The notes: generated by a model not told the origin, from the sequence alone. Numbered from the stretch's first letter, positions 35,784 to 45,812 are shown. The stretch: 64,000 nt of DNA from Solimicrobium silvestre (GCF_002976435.1 NZ_PUGF01000003.1:234421-298420), one strand, 5' to 3'. Numbers and translations: made by a program.

Positions 35784-36275
35784 TTAGTGCGTTACTTGCG
35801 CAACTTCTTCAGTTCCTGCAGCTTGAGCTTGTTCTGCTGCAGCGGCGGCAGCTTGCATACGTTGTTGGAAAAACATTTCGAAATTGATTTCCGACAAGTG
35901 AACTGGTGGGAAGCCAGCACGGGTAATCGCATCAGCGATATTCGAGCGCAAATATGGATAAACGATATTTGGGCAACCAATGCCTAACAATGGAGCGAGT
36001 TGATTTTCTGGTACGTTGCGTACTTCAAAAATACCAGCTTGCTTGCCTTCTACCAAAAACGCGACTTTATCTTTGATCTTGGCAGTAACAGTAACAGTCA
36101 CTGTCGATTCGTAAATGCCGTCAGCCAAAGGTTGAGCAGCGACATCTACCGCTACTTCAATTGCTGGCGCTTCTTGTTCCAAGAAGATTGCAGGGGAATT
36201 AGGCTGTTCTAAAGATAAATCCTTCAGGTATACGCGTTGGATTTGAAATACTGGCTGCAAATTTTCTTCTGACAT
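35784..36275 (-). CDS. secB: Protein-export chaperone SecB
   Basis: 163 aa tetrameric chaperone that holds precursors unfolded and passes them to SecA. Core reads [72 protein letters not shown]; the C-terminus is Ala/Gln/Glu-rich, as in other betaproteobacteria. It follows grxC and the rhodanese gene on the same strand, 179 nt downstream of grxC, where I see no further gene. Confidence 0.96.
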   Translation of the reverse strand: MSEENLQPVFQIQRVYLKDLSLEQPNSPAIFLEQEAPAIEVAVDVAAQPLADGIYESTVTVTVTAKIKDKVAFLVEGKQAGIFEVRNVPENQLAPLLGIGCPNIVYPYLRSNIADAITRAGFPPVHLSEINFEMFFQQRMQAAAAAAEQAQAAGTEEVAQVTH

Positions 36276-36454
36276 GAAACACTTTCTATAAATTAGTATG
36301 GAAACTGCCGGAACATCTTAGAGCAGTGGTAAAAAATTAAGGCGGGTTAGGACAGAACAGCAAACTTAGTTAGCTTAACAGCGCCTCGTAGTTGAGGTCG
36401 CCCTCGAACTTATCAAGACCTTGCTTTGCATTAAGTTGCATCCGTTGCGCAATA

Positions 36455-36718
36455 TTACGCAGGATGCAGCAATTCGTCTAGCTTTCCGCTTCGATCTAAT
36501 ACAGTTAAATCGTCAAAACCGCCTACATGATGTTCGCCGATGTAAATTTGCGGCACCGTGCGGCGACCAGTTTGTTGCATCATTAATTCACGTTGTTGCG
36601 GGTCAAGATCAATTCTGACTTTCTCAATCTGATCAACACCTTTAGACTGCAATAAACGTTCTGCCATAATACAATAAGGGCATACTCCAGTACTATACAT
36701 CTTCACTTGCACGGTCAT
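36455..36718 (-). CDS. grxC: Glutaredoxin 3
   Basis: 87 aa dithiol glutaredoxin, active site CPYC at 13-16, with TVPQIYIGEHHVGGFDDL for glutathione binding. Reduces mixed disulfides in the cytosol. It is the middle gene of rhodanese-grxC-secB, a conserved cluster. Confidence 0.96.
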   Translation of the reverse strand: MTVQVKMYSTGVCPYCIMAERLLQSKGVDQIEKVRIDLDPQQRELMMQQTGRRTVPQIYIGEHHVGGFDDLTVLDRSGKLDELLHPA

Positions 36719-36755
36719 CTTACTACTCCAAAATTACATATTCACAACTAAAACT

Positions 36756-37157
36756 TTATTTGACAACTGGTAGGCCTTGCTCTTGCCAAGCAGCCATTCC
36801 GCCATCCAAACTCACTACGTTGGTAAACGCAGCACGATTTAACATTGCAGCAGCAGTCGCTGAACGGGTTCCTTTTGCGCATACGGTGATGACTGCGTGG
36901 GATTTTTGCTTTTCCAGTTCACCGAGTCGTTTAGACAGGTCGGACAATGGAATATTTTTAGCGCTTTTGATATGACCAGCTTCAAATTCAGCGGCTTCAC
37001 GCACATCTAGCACCACGCATTTGCTTTGATTCATCAATTGCGTTGCTTGCAAAAGAGATACTTTTGCACCACGTCGTTGCAGTACCGGAACGAGTAATGC
37101 GCCACCTGAAATCAGTATCAAACCAATCAGCCAAATATTATCAATAATAAATTTCAC
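36756..37157 (-). CDS. Membrane-anchored rhodanese-like protein
   Basis: 133 aa from a GTG start (MKFIIDNIWLIGLILIS), which gives one N-terminal membrane helix; a longer frame to 37211 starts with TTG and is less likely. The rhodanese domain follows with LDVREAAEFEAGHI and the active-site loop VCAKGTRS (Cys93). Probable sulfur transfer or persulfide handling at the inner membrane. It resembles YibN of E. coli, which also lies beside grxC and secB and next to a phosphoglycerate mutase gene. Confidence 0.88.
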   Translation of the reverse strand: MKFIIDNIWLIGLILISGGALLVPVLQRRGAKVSLLQATQLMNQSKCVVLDVREAAEFEAGHIKSAKNIPLSDLSKRLGELEKQKSHAVITVCAKGTRSATAAAMLNRAAFTNVVSLDGGMAAWQEQGLPVVK

Positions 37158-37318
37158 ACAGATCCAATAGTCTAAGTTAACGGCGTCATTATAAAATAGA
37201 TGACCAAACAATGTGCTAATACTCTGTCAGACTTTTAGAAACGGTGAGAAAATAGCGCCAGTTTTAGCTTTAATGGCTCTAGCGCTTCCTACTTTTATTA
37301 TCCTTATTGAAATCTATT

Positions 37319-38065
37319 ATGTATAAACTCGTTTTAATGCGCCATGGCGAATCCACTTGGAACTTGGCTAATCGTTTCACTGGCTGGACCGATGTTGACC
37401 TGACAGAAAAAGGCGTAGCCGAAGCACGCGCTGCCGGTGAACTACTGAAACAATCCGGTTTTGATTTCGATATTGCTTACACGTCCGTACTCAAACGTGC
37501 CGTGCGCACTTTGTGGAATACCCTGGATACGATGGATTTAATGTGGTTACCGGTGCAGCACGACTGGCGCTTGAATGAGCGTCATTACGGTGCATTGCAA
37601 GGTTTGAACAAGGCCGAAACCGCAGCACAATATGGTGAAGATCAAGTCATGATCTGGCGCCGCAGCTATGATATTCCTCCTCTGCCTTTGGCGCAGGACG
37701 ACCCGCGTACTGATTTTAATAATCCGCGTTACGCTCAATTAGATCCAAAGCAAATCCCACTGACCGAATGTTTAAAAGATACGGTTGAACGTGTTTTACC
37801 GGTCTGGAATGACAGCATTGCACCAGCCATCAAATCTGGCAAACGGGTTTTGATTTCTGCTCACGGTAATAGCTTGCGTGCGTTGATCAAAATGCTGGAT
37901 GGCGTGAGTGATCAAGACATCGTTGGTTTAAATGTACCGAACGGCCAACCGTTGGTATATGAATTGGATGCCGATTTAAAGCCGATCAGACACTATTATC
38001 TGGGTGATCAAGACGCTATCAACGCGGCGATGGCTGCCGTTGCAAACCAAGGTCGGGCGAACTAA
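37319..38065 (+). CDS. gpmA: 2,3-bisphosphoglycerate-dependent phosphoglycerate mutase
   Basis: 248 aa glycolytic enzyme; the phosphohistidine is His9 in [33 protein letters not shown] and the second histidine in [12 protein letters not shown] are present. An ATG start at 37319 replaces a TTG 12 nt upstream. It is divergent from the rhodanese-grxC-secB group, and its stop codon touches the start of the EnvC-like gene. Confidence 0.96.
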   Translation: MYKLVLMRHGESTWNLANRFTGWTDVDLTEKGVAEARAAGELLKQSGFDFDIAYTSVLKRAVRTLWNTLDTMDLMWLPVQHDWRLNERHYGALQGLNKAETAAQYGEDQVMIWRRSYDIPPLPLAQDDPRTDFNNPRYAQLDPKQIPLTECLKDTVERVLPVWNDSIAPAIKSGKRVLISAHGNSLRALIKMLDGVSDQDIVGLNVPNGQPLVYELDADLKPIRHYYLGDQDAINAAMAAVANQGRAN

Positions 38066-39409
38066 TTGCCTAAATCTTACGCAGCAAAATTAGCCGCCCT
38101 GGCGCTGGTTCTGGCTTGGTTTACTCCAAGCTGGTCTGCCAGCCCTGGTCGCGACGAACAAAAGCGCACGGCTGAATCTGAGCATGCCGAATTGCGTAAA
38201 AAATTAAGCGACTTAAAACAAGATATCCTCACCACGGAGTCTGCCAAGCAGCGCGCAGAAGATAGCTTGGCCGATTCAGAAGCCGCGATCTCAAACGCCA
38301 ATCGGAAGTTAGTCGGACTCTCTGCCGAGCAGCAGCAAACCCAACAAAAATTGACTGATTTAGCTGGGCAGCAGCAAAAATTACAGCAGCAAGTTGAACA
38401 ACAAAAAAAACAATTCTCTGCTTTGCTGCGACAACAATACCAAACCGGCAATAGTGACCGGATTCAGCTACTGTTATCAGGAGATAATCCCAACCGGATC
38501 AATCGTGACCTGCAATATTTAGGTTATTTATCGCAAAGCCAAAACAAGCTGATCAGCCAATTACGCGACAACTTAGCCGCCGTCGATAAAAACAAACTCG
38601 CGACTGAGCAAGCCAAACAAGATTTAGATGATATCGCAGAGGAACAGCAGCAACAGAAATCGGATTTGGTTAAAGAACAAACAAAACGTGCAGGCTTAAT
38701 TAAACAACTGTCCAGCAAGCTGAGTGCGCAACGTAAAGAAGCCGGACAATTACAAAAAAATGAGCAGCGTTTAGCCACCCTCGTTGACAAGCTTAACCAG
38801 CTCATCGCAGAACAACGCAAAGCCGAGCAAGCTCAGCAAGAAAAGCGGCGTTTGGCGCAATTGGCGCTGGAAGCCAAGCGTAAAGCAGCTACCGAAGCTA
38901 AGCCGGCTAAGGATGCTGGCAAATCTTCGTCGACTAAATCAGGCTCCGGCACAATCACCGAGTCTGCACCGATTCAAGTCACCAAAACTCCCGAAGCCAG
39001 TTCAGATAATAGCCAATTTGCTCAGCTAAAAGGCCGCTTGCGCTTACCAACCAAAGGTGAGCTGAGTGCTAAATTTGGCAGCCAACGTGGCGAAGGAACC
39101 GCGTGGAAGGGCTTATTTATCCGAGCTAACGAAGGAGCGGAAATTAAAGCGGTCGCCTCTGGCAAGGTTATTTTTGCAGAATGGTTGCGCGGTTTCGGTA
39201 ATTTAATTATTCTTGATCATGGCTCGCAATACATGAGCATTTATGGCAATAATCAATCGGTTCTAAAGCAGGCAGGGGACACGGTCAGTGCCGGAGAAGT
39301 GATTGCTACTGTTGGAAATAGCGGCGGCAATGAACAATCAGGTTTATACTTCGAACTTAGGTTTCAGGGTAAGGCTATTGATCCACTTAGCTGGATTAAT
39401 CTCAAATAG
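38066..39409 (+). CDS. envC: EnvC-like murein hydrolase activator (degenerate LytM/M23)
   Basis: 447 aa. The start is a TTG directly after the gpmA stop, which implies coupled translation. A signal peptide (to about residue 25, SWSAS) is followed by long coiled coils (about 28-275) and a C-terminal LytM domain (about 330-447). The zinc and catalytic residues are missing (LYFELRF instead of an HxH segment), as in EnvC, which activates amidases AmiA/B at the division site rather than cutting peptidoglycan itself. It lies between gpmA and ctpA, a widespread order in proteobacteria. Confidence 0.87.
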   Translation: MPKSYAAKLAALALVLAWFTPSWSASPGRDEQKRTAESEHAELRKKLSDLKQDILTTESAKQRAEDSLADSEAAISNANRKLVGLSAEQQQTQQKLTDLAGQQQKLQQQVEQQKKQFSALLRQQYQTGNSDRIQLLLSGDNPNRINRDLQYLGYLSQSQNKLISQLRDNLAAVDKNKLATEQAKQDLDDIAEEQQQQKSDLVKEQTKRAGLIKQLSSKLSAQRKEAGQLQKNEQRLATLVDKLNQLIAEQRKAEQAQQEKRRLAQLALEAKRKAATEAKPAKDAGKSSSTKSGSGTITESAPIQVTKTPEASSDNSQFAQLKGRLRLPTKGELSAKFGSQRGEGTAWKGLFIRANEGAEIKAVASGKVIFAEWLRGFGNLIILDHGSQYMSIYGNNQSVLKQAGDTVSAGEVIATVGNSGGNEQSGLYFELRFQGKAIDPLSWINLK

Positions 39410-39450
39410 TAGTATCAATTTAGATTCAAACTAAATCTTTCAGGCGAAAA

Positions 39451-40983
39451 ATGGGTAACAAATTAAAGAATTTTGGCTTAATCACTTTAGGTTTAGTGGC
39501 TGGCGTTGCTGCATCTTTACAGTTTTCTGCAATGGCGCAAAAAACGGCTACGCCACTTCCCATTGAAGAATTAAGACAACTTGCCGATGTGTTTGGCCTG
39601 ATTAAATCCGATTATGTTGAACCGGTTGATGACAGCAAACTCATTTCCGAAGCCATTTCGGGCATGGTTGCCTCGCTTGATCCGCATTCCGTTTATTTGG
39701 ACAAAAAAGCCTTCAAAGAACTCCAGGAGACGACCCAAGGTAAATTTGTCGGGTTGGGAATTGAAGTCGGCATGGAAGATGGTTTTGTTAAAATTATCTC
39801 CCCAATTGAAGATTCGCCTGCTGACAAAGCCGGTGTCAAAGCGGGCGATTTAATCACCCGCTTAGATTCCTTATCCGTTAAAGGCATGACGCTCGATGAA
39901 GCAGTAAAACACATGCGTGGTGAGCCAGATACCAAAGTCACACTGACTATTGCGCGTAAAAATGTTGATAAGCCAATTATCCTGACGATTACTCGCGCAT
40001 TGATCAAGACTCAAAGTGTCAAAGGCAAAATGATCGAACCGGGTTATGCATGGTTGCGTGTTTCACAATTCCAAGAGCCGTCACTCGATGATTTAGTTAA
40101 AAAGATCAACGCCTTATACGCACAAGATCCACACATTAAAGGCTTGGTACTCGATTTGCGGAATAATCCAGGTGGCTTGGTTCCTAGCGCCATTGGTATT
40201 TCTGCCATATTTCTGCCAAAGGATGTCACCGTAGTTACCACCAACGGACAAATTCCTGAATCCAAAGCAAACTACACTGCCAGCCGTGAGTTTTATAGTA
40301 CCCGCAACGGCCCGGATGCTCTCGCTAAATTGCCTGAAGCGATTAAAAATGTGCCGATGGTTGTGTTGGTGAATACCGGCTCAGCTTCCGCTTCTGAGAT
40401 TGTTTCGGGTGCTTTGCAAGACTACAAACGTGCAGTCATTATGGGTACCCAGACTTTTGGTAAAGGTTCGGTTCAAACCATTCGTCAGATTAGTGCCGAC
40501 ACCGGCGTGAAACTGACTACAGCGCGTTATTACACGCCAAATGGCCGTTCGATTCAAGCCAAAGGGATTACGCCTGATTTGAACGTGGAAGAAACCGCAG
40601 AAAATGACGGCATTAACAGCCTGCGCTTGCGTGAAGCTGATTTGCAAAAGCATTTAGATAACGATAAAGATAGTACTGCCGGCACAGAAAAACGTGATGA
40701 AGCAGCAGATGAAAAGCATGCACTTGAAATTGAAAAAACGCTCAAACCATTGGAGTACGGAAGTGCGACTGACTTCCAATTGATGCAAGCGTTAAATCAT
40801 TTAAAAGGCTTGCCAGTTCAACTTGCTAAAGTAGCGGATAAAGCCGATGCTGAATCTAAAGATGATGCCAAGTCAGATAAGAAGTCGGATAAAAAATCAG
40901 ACGAAAAAACTGATAATAAAACTAAAGCACCAGCGGCAACTCCAGCAATTCCAGACGCCAGCATTCCTGCCACTAAAAAATAG
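39451..40983 (+). CDS. ctpA: Carboxy-terminal processing protease CtpA/Prc (S41A)
   Basis: 510 aa periplasmic serine protease with a signal or anchor (MGNKLKNFGLITLGLVAGVAA), a PDZ domain (about 100-185, GLGIEVGMEDGF), then the S41 catalytic core with the dyad in GSASASEI (Ser313) and FGKGSVQT (Lys338). The C-terminal 60 residues are Lys/Asp-rich low complexity, ending in APAATPAIPDA. With envC it likely helps control peptidoglycan hydrolases. Confidence 0.93.
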   Translation: MGNKLKNFGLITLGLVAGVAASLQFSAMAQKTATPLPIEELRQLADVFGLIKSDYVEPVDDSKLISEAISGMVASLDPHSVYLDKKAFKELQETTQGKFVGLGIEVGMEDGFVKIISPIEDSPADKAGVKAGDLITRLDSLSVKGMTLDEAVKHMRGEPDTKVTLTIARKNVDKPIILTITRALIKTQSVKGKMIEPGYAWLRVSQFQEPSLDDLVKKINALYAQDPHIKGLVLDLRNNPGGLVPSAIGISAIFLPKDVTVVTTNGQIPESKANYTASREFYSTRNGPDALAKLPEAIKNVPMVVLVNTGSASASEIVSGALQDYKRAVIMGTQTFGKGSVQTIRQISADTGVKLTTARYYTPNGRSIQAKGITPDLNVEETAENDGINSLRLREADLQKHLDNDKDSTAGTEKRDEAADEKHALEIEKTLKPLEYGSATDFQLMQALNHLKGLPVQLAKVADKADAESKDDAKSDKKSDKKSDEKTDNKTKAPAATPAIPDASIPATKK

Positions 40984-40997
40984 TTAGCGAGAACGCT

Positions 40998-41759
40998 GTG
41001 AATGACCAACAACTGCTGCGTTATTCGCGCCACATCTTGCTTGATGAGATAGGTATAGAAGGACAAAGCCGGTTGCTGGCTTCTAAGGCACTGATCATCG
41101 GCGCGGGTGGCTTAGGCTCACCCGCTGCTTTTTACCTCGCGTCTGCAGGCGTTGGCAGCATTACCCTGATTGACCACGACCAGGTTGACCTGACTAATTT
41201 ACAACGTCAAATTCTGCATACTGAAGAGCGCGTCGGCTTGAATAAAGTCGATTCCGCCAAGCTCACCTTAGCGCAACTTAATCCCCATATCCAGATTCAT
41301 GCTTTGTGCGAAAAAGCCGACGCAGCGCGTTTGTGTGAACTAGTTCAACAGGCCGATGTGGTACTGGATTGCTCGGACAATTTTGCCACCCGACACGCGG
41401 TGAATGCGGCTTGTGTCGCGCATAAAAAACCGTTAGTTTCCGGTGCTGCAATCAGCTTTGACGGGCAATGCAGTGTGTTTGATGTACGTCAGGCAGATGC
41501 GCCCTGCTATGCCTGCATCTTCCCTGCCGAACTACATTTTGAAGAAGTAGCTTGCTCAACTATGGGCGTATTTGCCCCCTTGGTTGGCATCATCGGCACG
41601 GTGCAAGCGGCCGAAGCGTTAAAGCTGTTAATGCACGTAGGTACTTCATTGGCAGGTAAATTATTATTGCTCGATGCACGCAGCATGGAATGGCAACAAA
41701 TTAAAGCAAAACGCAATCCGCACTGTGCAGTTTGCGGCCCCGTTCACCAAAACCCTTAA
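40998..41759 (+). CDS. moeB: ThiF/MoeB-family E1-like adenylyltransferase
   Basis: 253 aa. Activates the C-terminus of a ubiquitin-like sulfur carrier (MoaD or ThiS) with ATP. ATP loop IIGAGGLGSPAAFYLASAG, LQRQILH, NKVDSA, DCSDNFATR, and two CxxC zinc pairs (CYAC; CAVCG). The rhodanese domain of eukaryotic types is absent. GTG start. MoeB and ThiF cannot be told apart by sequence alone; the ctpA neighbour is typical for MoeB in Burkholderiales. Confidence 0.88.
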   Translation: MNDQQLLRYSRHILLDEIGIEGQSRLLASKALIIGAGGLGSPAAFYLASAGVGSITLIDHDQVDLTNLQRQILHTEERVGLNKVDSAKLTLAQLNPHIQIHALCEKADAARLCELVQQADVVLDCSDNFATRHAVNAACVAHKKPLVSGAAISFDGQCSVFDVRQADAPCYACIFPAELHFEEVACSTMGVFAPLVGIIGTVQAAEALKLLMHVGTSLAGKLLLLDARSMEWQQIKAKRNPHCAVCGPVHQNP

Positions 41760-41776
41760 CCTTACGGAAAATTAAC

Positions 41777-41998
41777 ATGGCCAAGAAAAAAACTGAAGAA
41801 ATTGATGCCGAAACGATGGCAGTCATTGAATGGTGCATCGAAGTAGAAGGCCATTTAGTAGCCGCCGGCGCTACTCAAGCGCAGGCGCAAGATCATATTG
41901 AAGAACACGTTGAGTGGTTTACCGATTTATTTTATGACGGATTAACGCCAGAACAAGCGGCTAAAGAAGCACTTAATGATCCAGAAGAGAATACATAG
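41777..41998 (+). CDS. Small conserved acidic protein
   Basis: 73 aa from ATG at 41777; highly acidic (IDAETMAVIEWCIEVEGHLV, DDPEEN-type end). Mostly helical by eye, cytosolic, no known domain. It follows moeB by 17 nt, so it may share the transcript. Function unknown. Confidence 0.65.
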   Translation: MAKKKTEEIDAETMAVIEWCIEVEGHLVAAGATQAQAQDHIEEHVEWFTDLFYDGLTPEQAAKEALNDPEENT

Positions 41999-42031
41999 CA
42001 CTCAGCGACAAACTACCTACATAGAACTCAA

Positions 42032-42055
42032 AATGCCCTAAATAGGGCATTGCGT
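42032..42055 (+). terminator. Terminator after the ctpA-moeB group
   Basis: AATGCCCTA (42032-42040) pairs with TAGGGCATT (42043-42051) with a two-base turn, followed by a T-rich tail. A slightly larger loop is likely in reality. Confidence 0.6.
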
Positions 42056-42171
42056 TCTTTCCCACCGTTCTATAAAATCGCGCAAACATAAATTGCAGAT
42101 AAGCATTTATGTTTGTCTCAGATTCCCTACTTCCTTAGTGAACTAATTTTTCTTCAAAAGAAAGCTACAAC

Positions 42172-42471
42172 ATGCAAAATAGCCTGCGCACATTCTTAGC
42201 ACTCTGCTTCGTTGCAACTTTATCTGCCTGCGGTGGCGGTTCAAGCCCAAGCTCAGCAACTTCAGCTCCATCATCGCTGACAGCAGGCAGCTCGTATACT
42301 ATGCCGGCGAACAGCTCCGTCTTGGTACCATCCGGAACAATCATCACTTCTAATGGCTCCACCATCACAGTGAACGGAACTGGCAATACGGTAAATACAC
42401 AGGCTGGCGCAGTGATCACTGTACCAGGCAGCGCCATAGGCCCGGCCAACAATACAGTCAATGCCGGATAA
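42172..42471 (+). CDS. Small Ser/Thr/Gly-rich lipoprotein
   Basis: 99 aa. The N-terminus ends in a lipobox LSAC (Cys about residue 20), so it should be lipidated; no Asp at +2 (Gly), so the outer membrane is its likely place. The mature part is a low-complexity beta-like sequence rich in Ser, Thr, Gly and Asn (TVNGTGNTVNTQAGAVITVPG). Function unknown. A purine-rich leader precedes the ATG. Confidence 0.7.
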   Translation: MQNSLRTFLALCFVATLSACGGGSSPSSATSAPSSLTAGSSYTMPANSSVLVPSGTIITSNGSTITVNGTGNTVNTQAGAVITVPGSAIGPANNTVNAG

Positions 42472-42637
42472 GCTATAAGCAAATGAGTTAAGTTGGGCAT
42501 TGCCTCATCTGCCCAACCGATGAAACAGCAGCTTGATATATATGATCAAAAAATCGTGCTTCCATCGGCCGGAAAGCCATTGGATACGTTGAATATAAAA
42601 AAAATAGGGGGATATAATTTCCCGATAAAACCCTGTC

Positions 42638-44482
42638 TTAAATCAACACCAACTGCGCAGTCAACACGCCGCGTAAGGCATTACATACAGCAATCTCTTC
42701 CGCATTCATTAGCAGCTCTACGCTGATGCTGCGCTCGGTCAGCGCCCACGCCGGATCATCCATTAATACCGAACGCATTACGCCCGGCAATACGCCAGCA
42801 CTTAATGGCGGTGTGATCCAACGACCATCTATTTTCACTAACAAATTCGTCCGACCACCTTCAGTGAGTTCACCACGCTCATTACAAAACAGCATATCAA
42901 ACGCGCCCTGGCTTTCTGCCATTTGCCAGGCCTGATCATACTCAGCGCGCTGCGTCGTTTTATGTTGCAGCCATAGGTTTTGTGTCTGCTGCTGAGCACT
43001 GGCAAATAACACTTTTACCGGCATGGTCAGCGGGGCTAAAACGGCGCTTTGAATTTGAATTTGACCTGTGCCATCGACGCTTAATTTGAGGCGATGCGGA
43101 ATATTTTCAGGTAGCGCAGCGCAAGCTGTTTGCAGTTGCTGCTCTATGTCAGATACATGCAAAGGCAGCCCAAAATAGTGCGTGCTTTTAGCCAATCGTT
43201 GTAAATGCCGTTCAACATGCCGGCAACCGTTTTCTTTGGTGGCGTACATGGTTTCAAACAGCGCAAATTGTGCGGGCAAGTCAGTTAAAAAGCGCGCTTT
43301 CAATTGGCACTCCTGGTACTCGTCGGCTGCCACACTATCAAACACAATGCCTGCGCCAACGCCCATCACGCCACGGCGATTGCCGTTTGCTTGCGGCGCT
43401 TGCAAATGCAGCGTGCGGATTGGAACCGACAAACAAAAATCGGGGATATTTTGTATACCGTAGGAGCTGTGTTGCGTCGGATCAAACCAACCTATCGCGC
43501 CGGTATAAATGCCGCGCGTTTCGGTTTCCACTTCCTGGATAATTTGCATGGTGCGGATTTTCGGCGCACCGGTAATCGAGCCGCAAGGGTAAATCGCCAG
43601 AAATAAGTCGGTTAAATTTACGTCTGCCCTTAATTGTGCCGTGACGCTGGAAGTCATTTGCAGTACGGAGTTAAAGCGCTGTACCTCAAATAATTTGGGT
43701 ACTTGCACGGAACCGAGTTGCGCAATTCTGCCCAAATCATTGCGTAATAAATCGACGATCATCAAATTTTCAGCGCGATTTTTTACGTCTAGAGATAAGT
43801 GCTCACTGCGCTGCGTATTGAGTTGCTGATTCAATGTTGCGTCACAGGTATTTGACGCGGCGGCAGTGCCCTTCATGGGACGGGCACTTAGTTTGCCCTG
43901 GCTATGGCGAACAAATAATTCCGGTGACAATGACAGCATTGCCGAGCCGTCCGGCATGGCAATCAACGCGCCATACGGTACTGATTGACGTTCGCGCAAG
44001 CGTCGATACAACGCGCAAATGCTGCCGTAAGTCGTGAAGTGTAAACGGAATGTGTAATTCACCTGATAAGTGTCGCCACTGGCAATATAGCGCTGAATCC
44101 GTTCTATGGCGCGTGTGAATTCATCTTCATCAACGCTGGAACGTAGCCCGGCAATACCCGCCACCTCAGCTACACATTCCGACTGTTGTTGCAACCAGCT
44201 ACCGACCTGCTCATGGCTTAAATGCTGACACTGCCGATACAACAAAATGCTGGATGGCTGCGCAGGGCCAGAATCTAAGCCCTGCAACTCCACACCCAAT
44301 TCATACGAAAACACCGCCACTGCATACAACCCTTGCTGCAAAGCGGCTTGCATTTGCTCAAGCATGAATGAAAATTGCGCAGCGTCGGTGCAGCTTAATA
44401 CTTGCTGAAGATCGGTATATAACCGCGAAGTGGGCTGTGCCGCACTGGCGTCGCTGTCATCAAGTAAGGTGAAACTGGACAT
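42638..44482 (-). CDS. pabB: PabB-PabC fusion: aminodeoxychorismate synthase I plus ADC lyase
   Basis: 614 aa. Residues about 1-375 are the chorismate-binding domain (RPMKGTAAA, NLMIVDLLRNDLGRI, PCGSITGAPKIR, GVGAGIVFDSVAADEY). Residues about 385-614 are a class IV aminotransferase domain (LFETMYATKENG, the PLP lysine in HKTTQRAEYDQ, ELTEGGRTNLLV, LPGVMRSVL), that is, the PabC lyase. The two steps from chorismate to p-aminobenzoate for folate are therefore on one chain; the glutaminase PabA must lie elsewhere. It is 31 nt downstream of slmA. Confidence 0.92.
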   Translation of the reverse strand: MSSFTLLDDSDASAAQPTSRLYTDLQQVLSCTDAAQFSFMLEQMQAALQQGLYAVAVFSYELGVELQGLDSGPAQPSSILLYRQCQHLSHEQVGSWLQQQSECVAEVAGIAGLRSSVDEDEFTRAIERIQRYIASGDTYQVNYTFRLHFTTYGSICALYRRLRERQSVPYGALIAMPDGSAMLSLSPELFVRHSQGKLSARPMKGTAAASNTCDATLNQQLNTQRSEHLSLDVKNRAENLMIVDLLRNDLGRIAQLGSVQVPKLFEVQRFNSVLQMTSSVTAQLRADVNLTDLFLAIYPCGSITGAPKIRTMQIIQEVETETRGIYTGAIGWFDPTQHSSYGIQNIPDFCLSVPIRTLHLQAPQANGNRRGVMGVGAGIVFDSVAADEYQECQLKARFLTDLPAQFALFETMYATKENGCRHVERHLQRLAKSTHYFGLPLHVSDIEQQLQTACAALPENIPHRLKLSVDGTGQIQIQSAVLAPLTMPVKVLFASAQQQTQNLWLQHKTTQRAEYDQAWQMAESQGAFDMLFCNERGELTEGGRTNLLVKIDGRWITPPLSAGVLPGVMRSVLMDDPAWALTERSISVELLMNAEEIAVCNALRGVLTAQLVLI

Positions 44483-44513
44483 GGTTTGCCGTTAAAGAGA
44501 GTCAGGAACCGCC

Positions 44514-45089
44514 TTACGACAACAAAAAGCTAATTTGCGCCGCTGAATTTTCTAATGGGTCATTCTTAAACGATGTTTTAACAAAGCGCTGCCAGCGCCC
44601 CAAAACAACAGAAAGGATCAAATTAGCGCGCACTGCCACATCTGCCTCATTAATCTGACCGGCCACTGCCGCCAAGCGCAACGATTGCTTCAATGACAGT
44701 TCAATCCGGTCAGCAAATTGATTCATGCGCAGTTGCAAACGCTCGTCTTCATTGATGAGCGCATGGCCTGTCATGACTTTGGTCATACCGGGATTGCGCG
44801 CAGAAAAACTCAGCAACATGGTGATGATTTCTTGCGCTTGCAACATGCCATTTTCTTGTTGGGTGGTGATCTGATTAATTAAACCAAACACCGAGCTTTC
44901 GATAAACTCAATCAAGCCTTCAAACATTTGTGCTTTACTGGCAAAGTGCCGATACAGCGCCGCTTCAGAGACGCCGATACGCGCCGCAAGTGCCGCAGTG
45001 GTGATTTTCTCAGCCTTGGGATTCTCTAGCATGCTGGCTAAAGTTTGTAGGATGTGTAGCTTTTTTTCGCCCGGTTTGGAAGTGGCCAT
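44514..45089 (-). CDS. slmA: Nucleoid occlusion factor SlmA (TetR family)
   Basis: 191 aa. HTH ITTAALAARIGVSEAALYRHFASK and the SlmA-type C-terminal domain (LNPGMTKVMTGHALINEDERLQLR-like region). Blocks FtsZ assembly over the nucleoid when bound to its DNA sites. It follows argB and a HAD gene, as in many betaproteobacteria. Confidence 0.93.
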   Translation of the reverse strand: MATSKPGEKKLHILQTLASMLENPKAEKITTAALAARIGVSEAALYRHFASKAQMFEGLIEFIESSVFGLINQITTQQENGMLQAQEIITMLLSFSARNPGMTKVMTGHALINEDERLQLRMNQFADRIELSLKQSLRLAAVAGQINEADVAVRANLILSVVLGRWQRFVKTSFKNDPLENSAAQISFLLS

Positions 45090-45094
45090 AGTTT

Positions 45095-45811
45095 CTATTT
45101 ATTTAATGACAGTCTGGATAGTTGTGTTGGAATTTGTTTAATGGAACGGATTTTCAAATCAATATAGTGCGCTCGAGTAAATCGTTTTTTTTCTTTTAAA
45201 TACTGGGTAATCCACACCGTTTTCATCCCCAGTTGTTTAGCGGTACGTAAATTCTCACGCGTGTCTTCAATTAATACACAATGACGCGCCGATAATTTTT
45301 GCTTCGCCAACAATTTCCTCAACAACCAGCGACTTGGCTTAGGACGCAGCTTGCCATGCACGCGCATAGACTCAATCGAAATATGCTGATCAAAATGCCG
45401 ATGCAACCCTAAGTGCTGCAACACCTGCCGCGAATACTGACGCGGTGCATTAGTGAATAAAATCTTACGTCCCGGCAAACGCTTTAATAAGCGCTTCAAG
45501 CCGGACTCATAACGCAGCAAATTAGGTAAATCGTCAAAGTGATGCGCTTGCTGCAAAAACTCTGCCGGATTGACATTGTGATGATTAATCAAACCCAGTA
45601 AAGTCGCGCCATATTTTTTCCAATACAGCGTTCGTGCAGCATTTACTGTTGCGGCATCTGCCGGGCTTTTCCCGTCACCCAAAAGGTCCGCCATATAGGC
45701 GTTCATGTTGGCATGAATTGCAGGAAAAACCGCGTGACTGGCGTTGTGCAGGGTGTTATCTAAATCAATTAACCAGGTAGTTTGCGGTGTTGAATCGCGC
45801 TTTAGCTTCAA
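45095..45811 (-). CDS. HAD-family pyrimidine 5'-nucleotidase-like phosphatase
   Basis: 238 aa. The HAD motifs are DLDNTLHNAS (nucleophile Asp), FTNAP (motif II), LRPKPS (motif III Lys) and IEDTRENL (motif IV). The SDT1/YjjG-like group removes phosphate from pyrimidine nucleotides; the actual substrate is unknown. The start is TTG with only one base between it and the argB stop, so translation depends on argB. It is 5 nt upstream of slmA. Confidence 0.87.
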   Translation of the reverse strand: MKLKRDSTPQTTWLIDLDNTLHNASHAVFPAIHANMNAYMADLLGDGKSPADAATVNAARTLYWKKYGATLLGLINHHNVNPAEFLQQAHHFDDLPNLLRYESGLKRLLKRLPGRKILFTNAPRQYSRQVLQHLGLHRHFDQHISIESMRVHGKLRPKPSRWLLRKLLAKQKLSARHCVLIEDTRENLRTAKQLGMKTVWITQYLKEKKRFTRAHYIDLKIRSIKQIPTQLSRLSLNK

Positions 45812-45812
45812 G

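Noticed and set aside
36276..36454. A small gene between grxC and secB
   Set aside because: Only short frames without RBS or motif were seen.
42493..42726. A 77-codon plus-strand frame after the lipoprotein
   Set aside because: Overlaps the 3' end of pabB on the other strand and has no recognisable motif.
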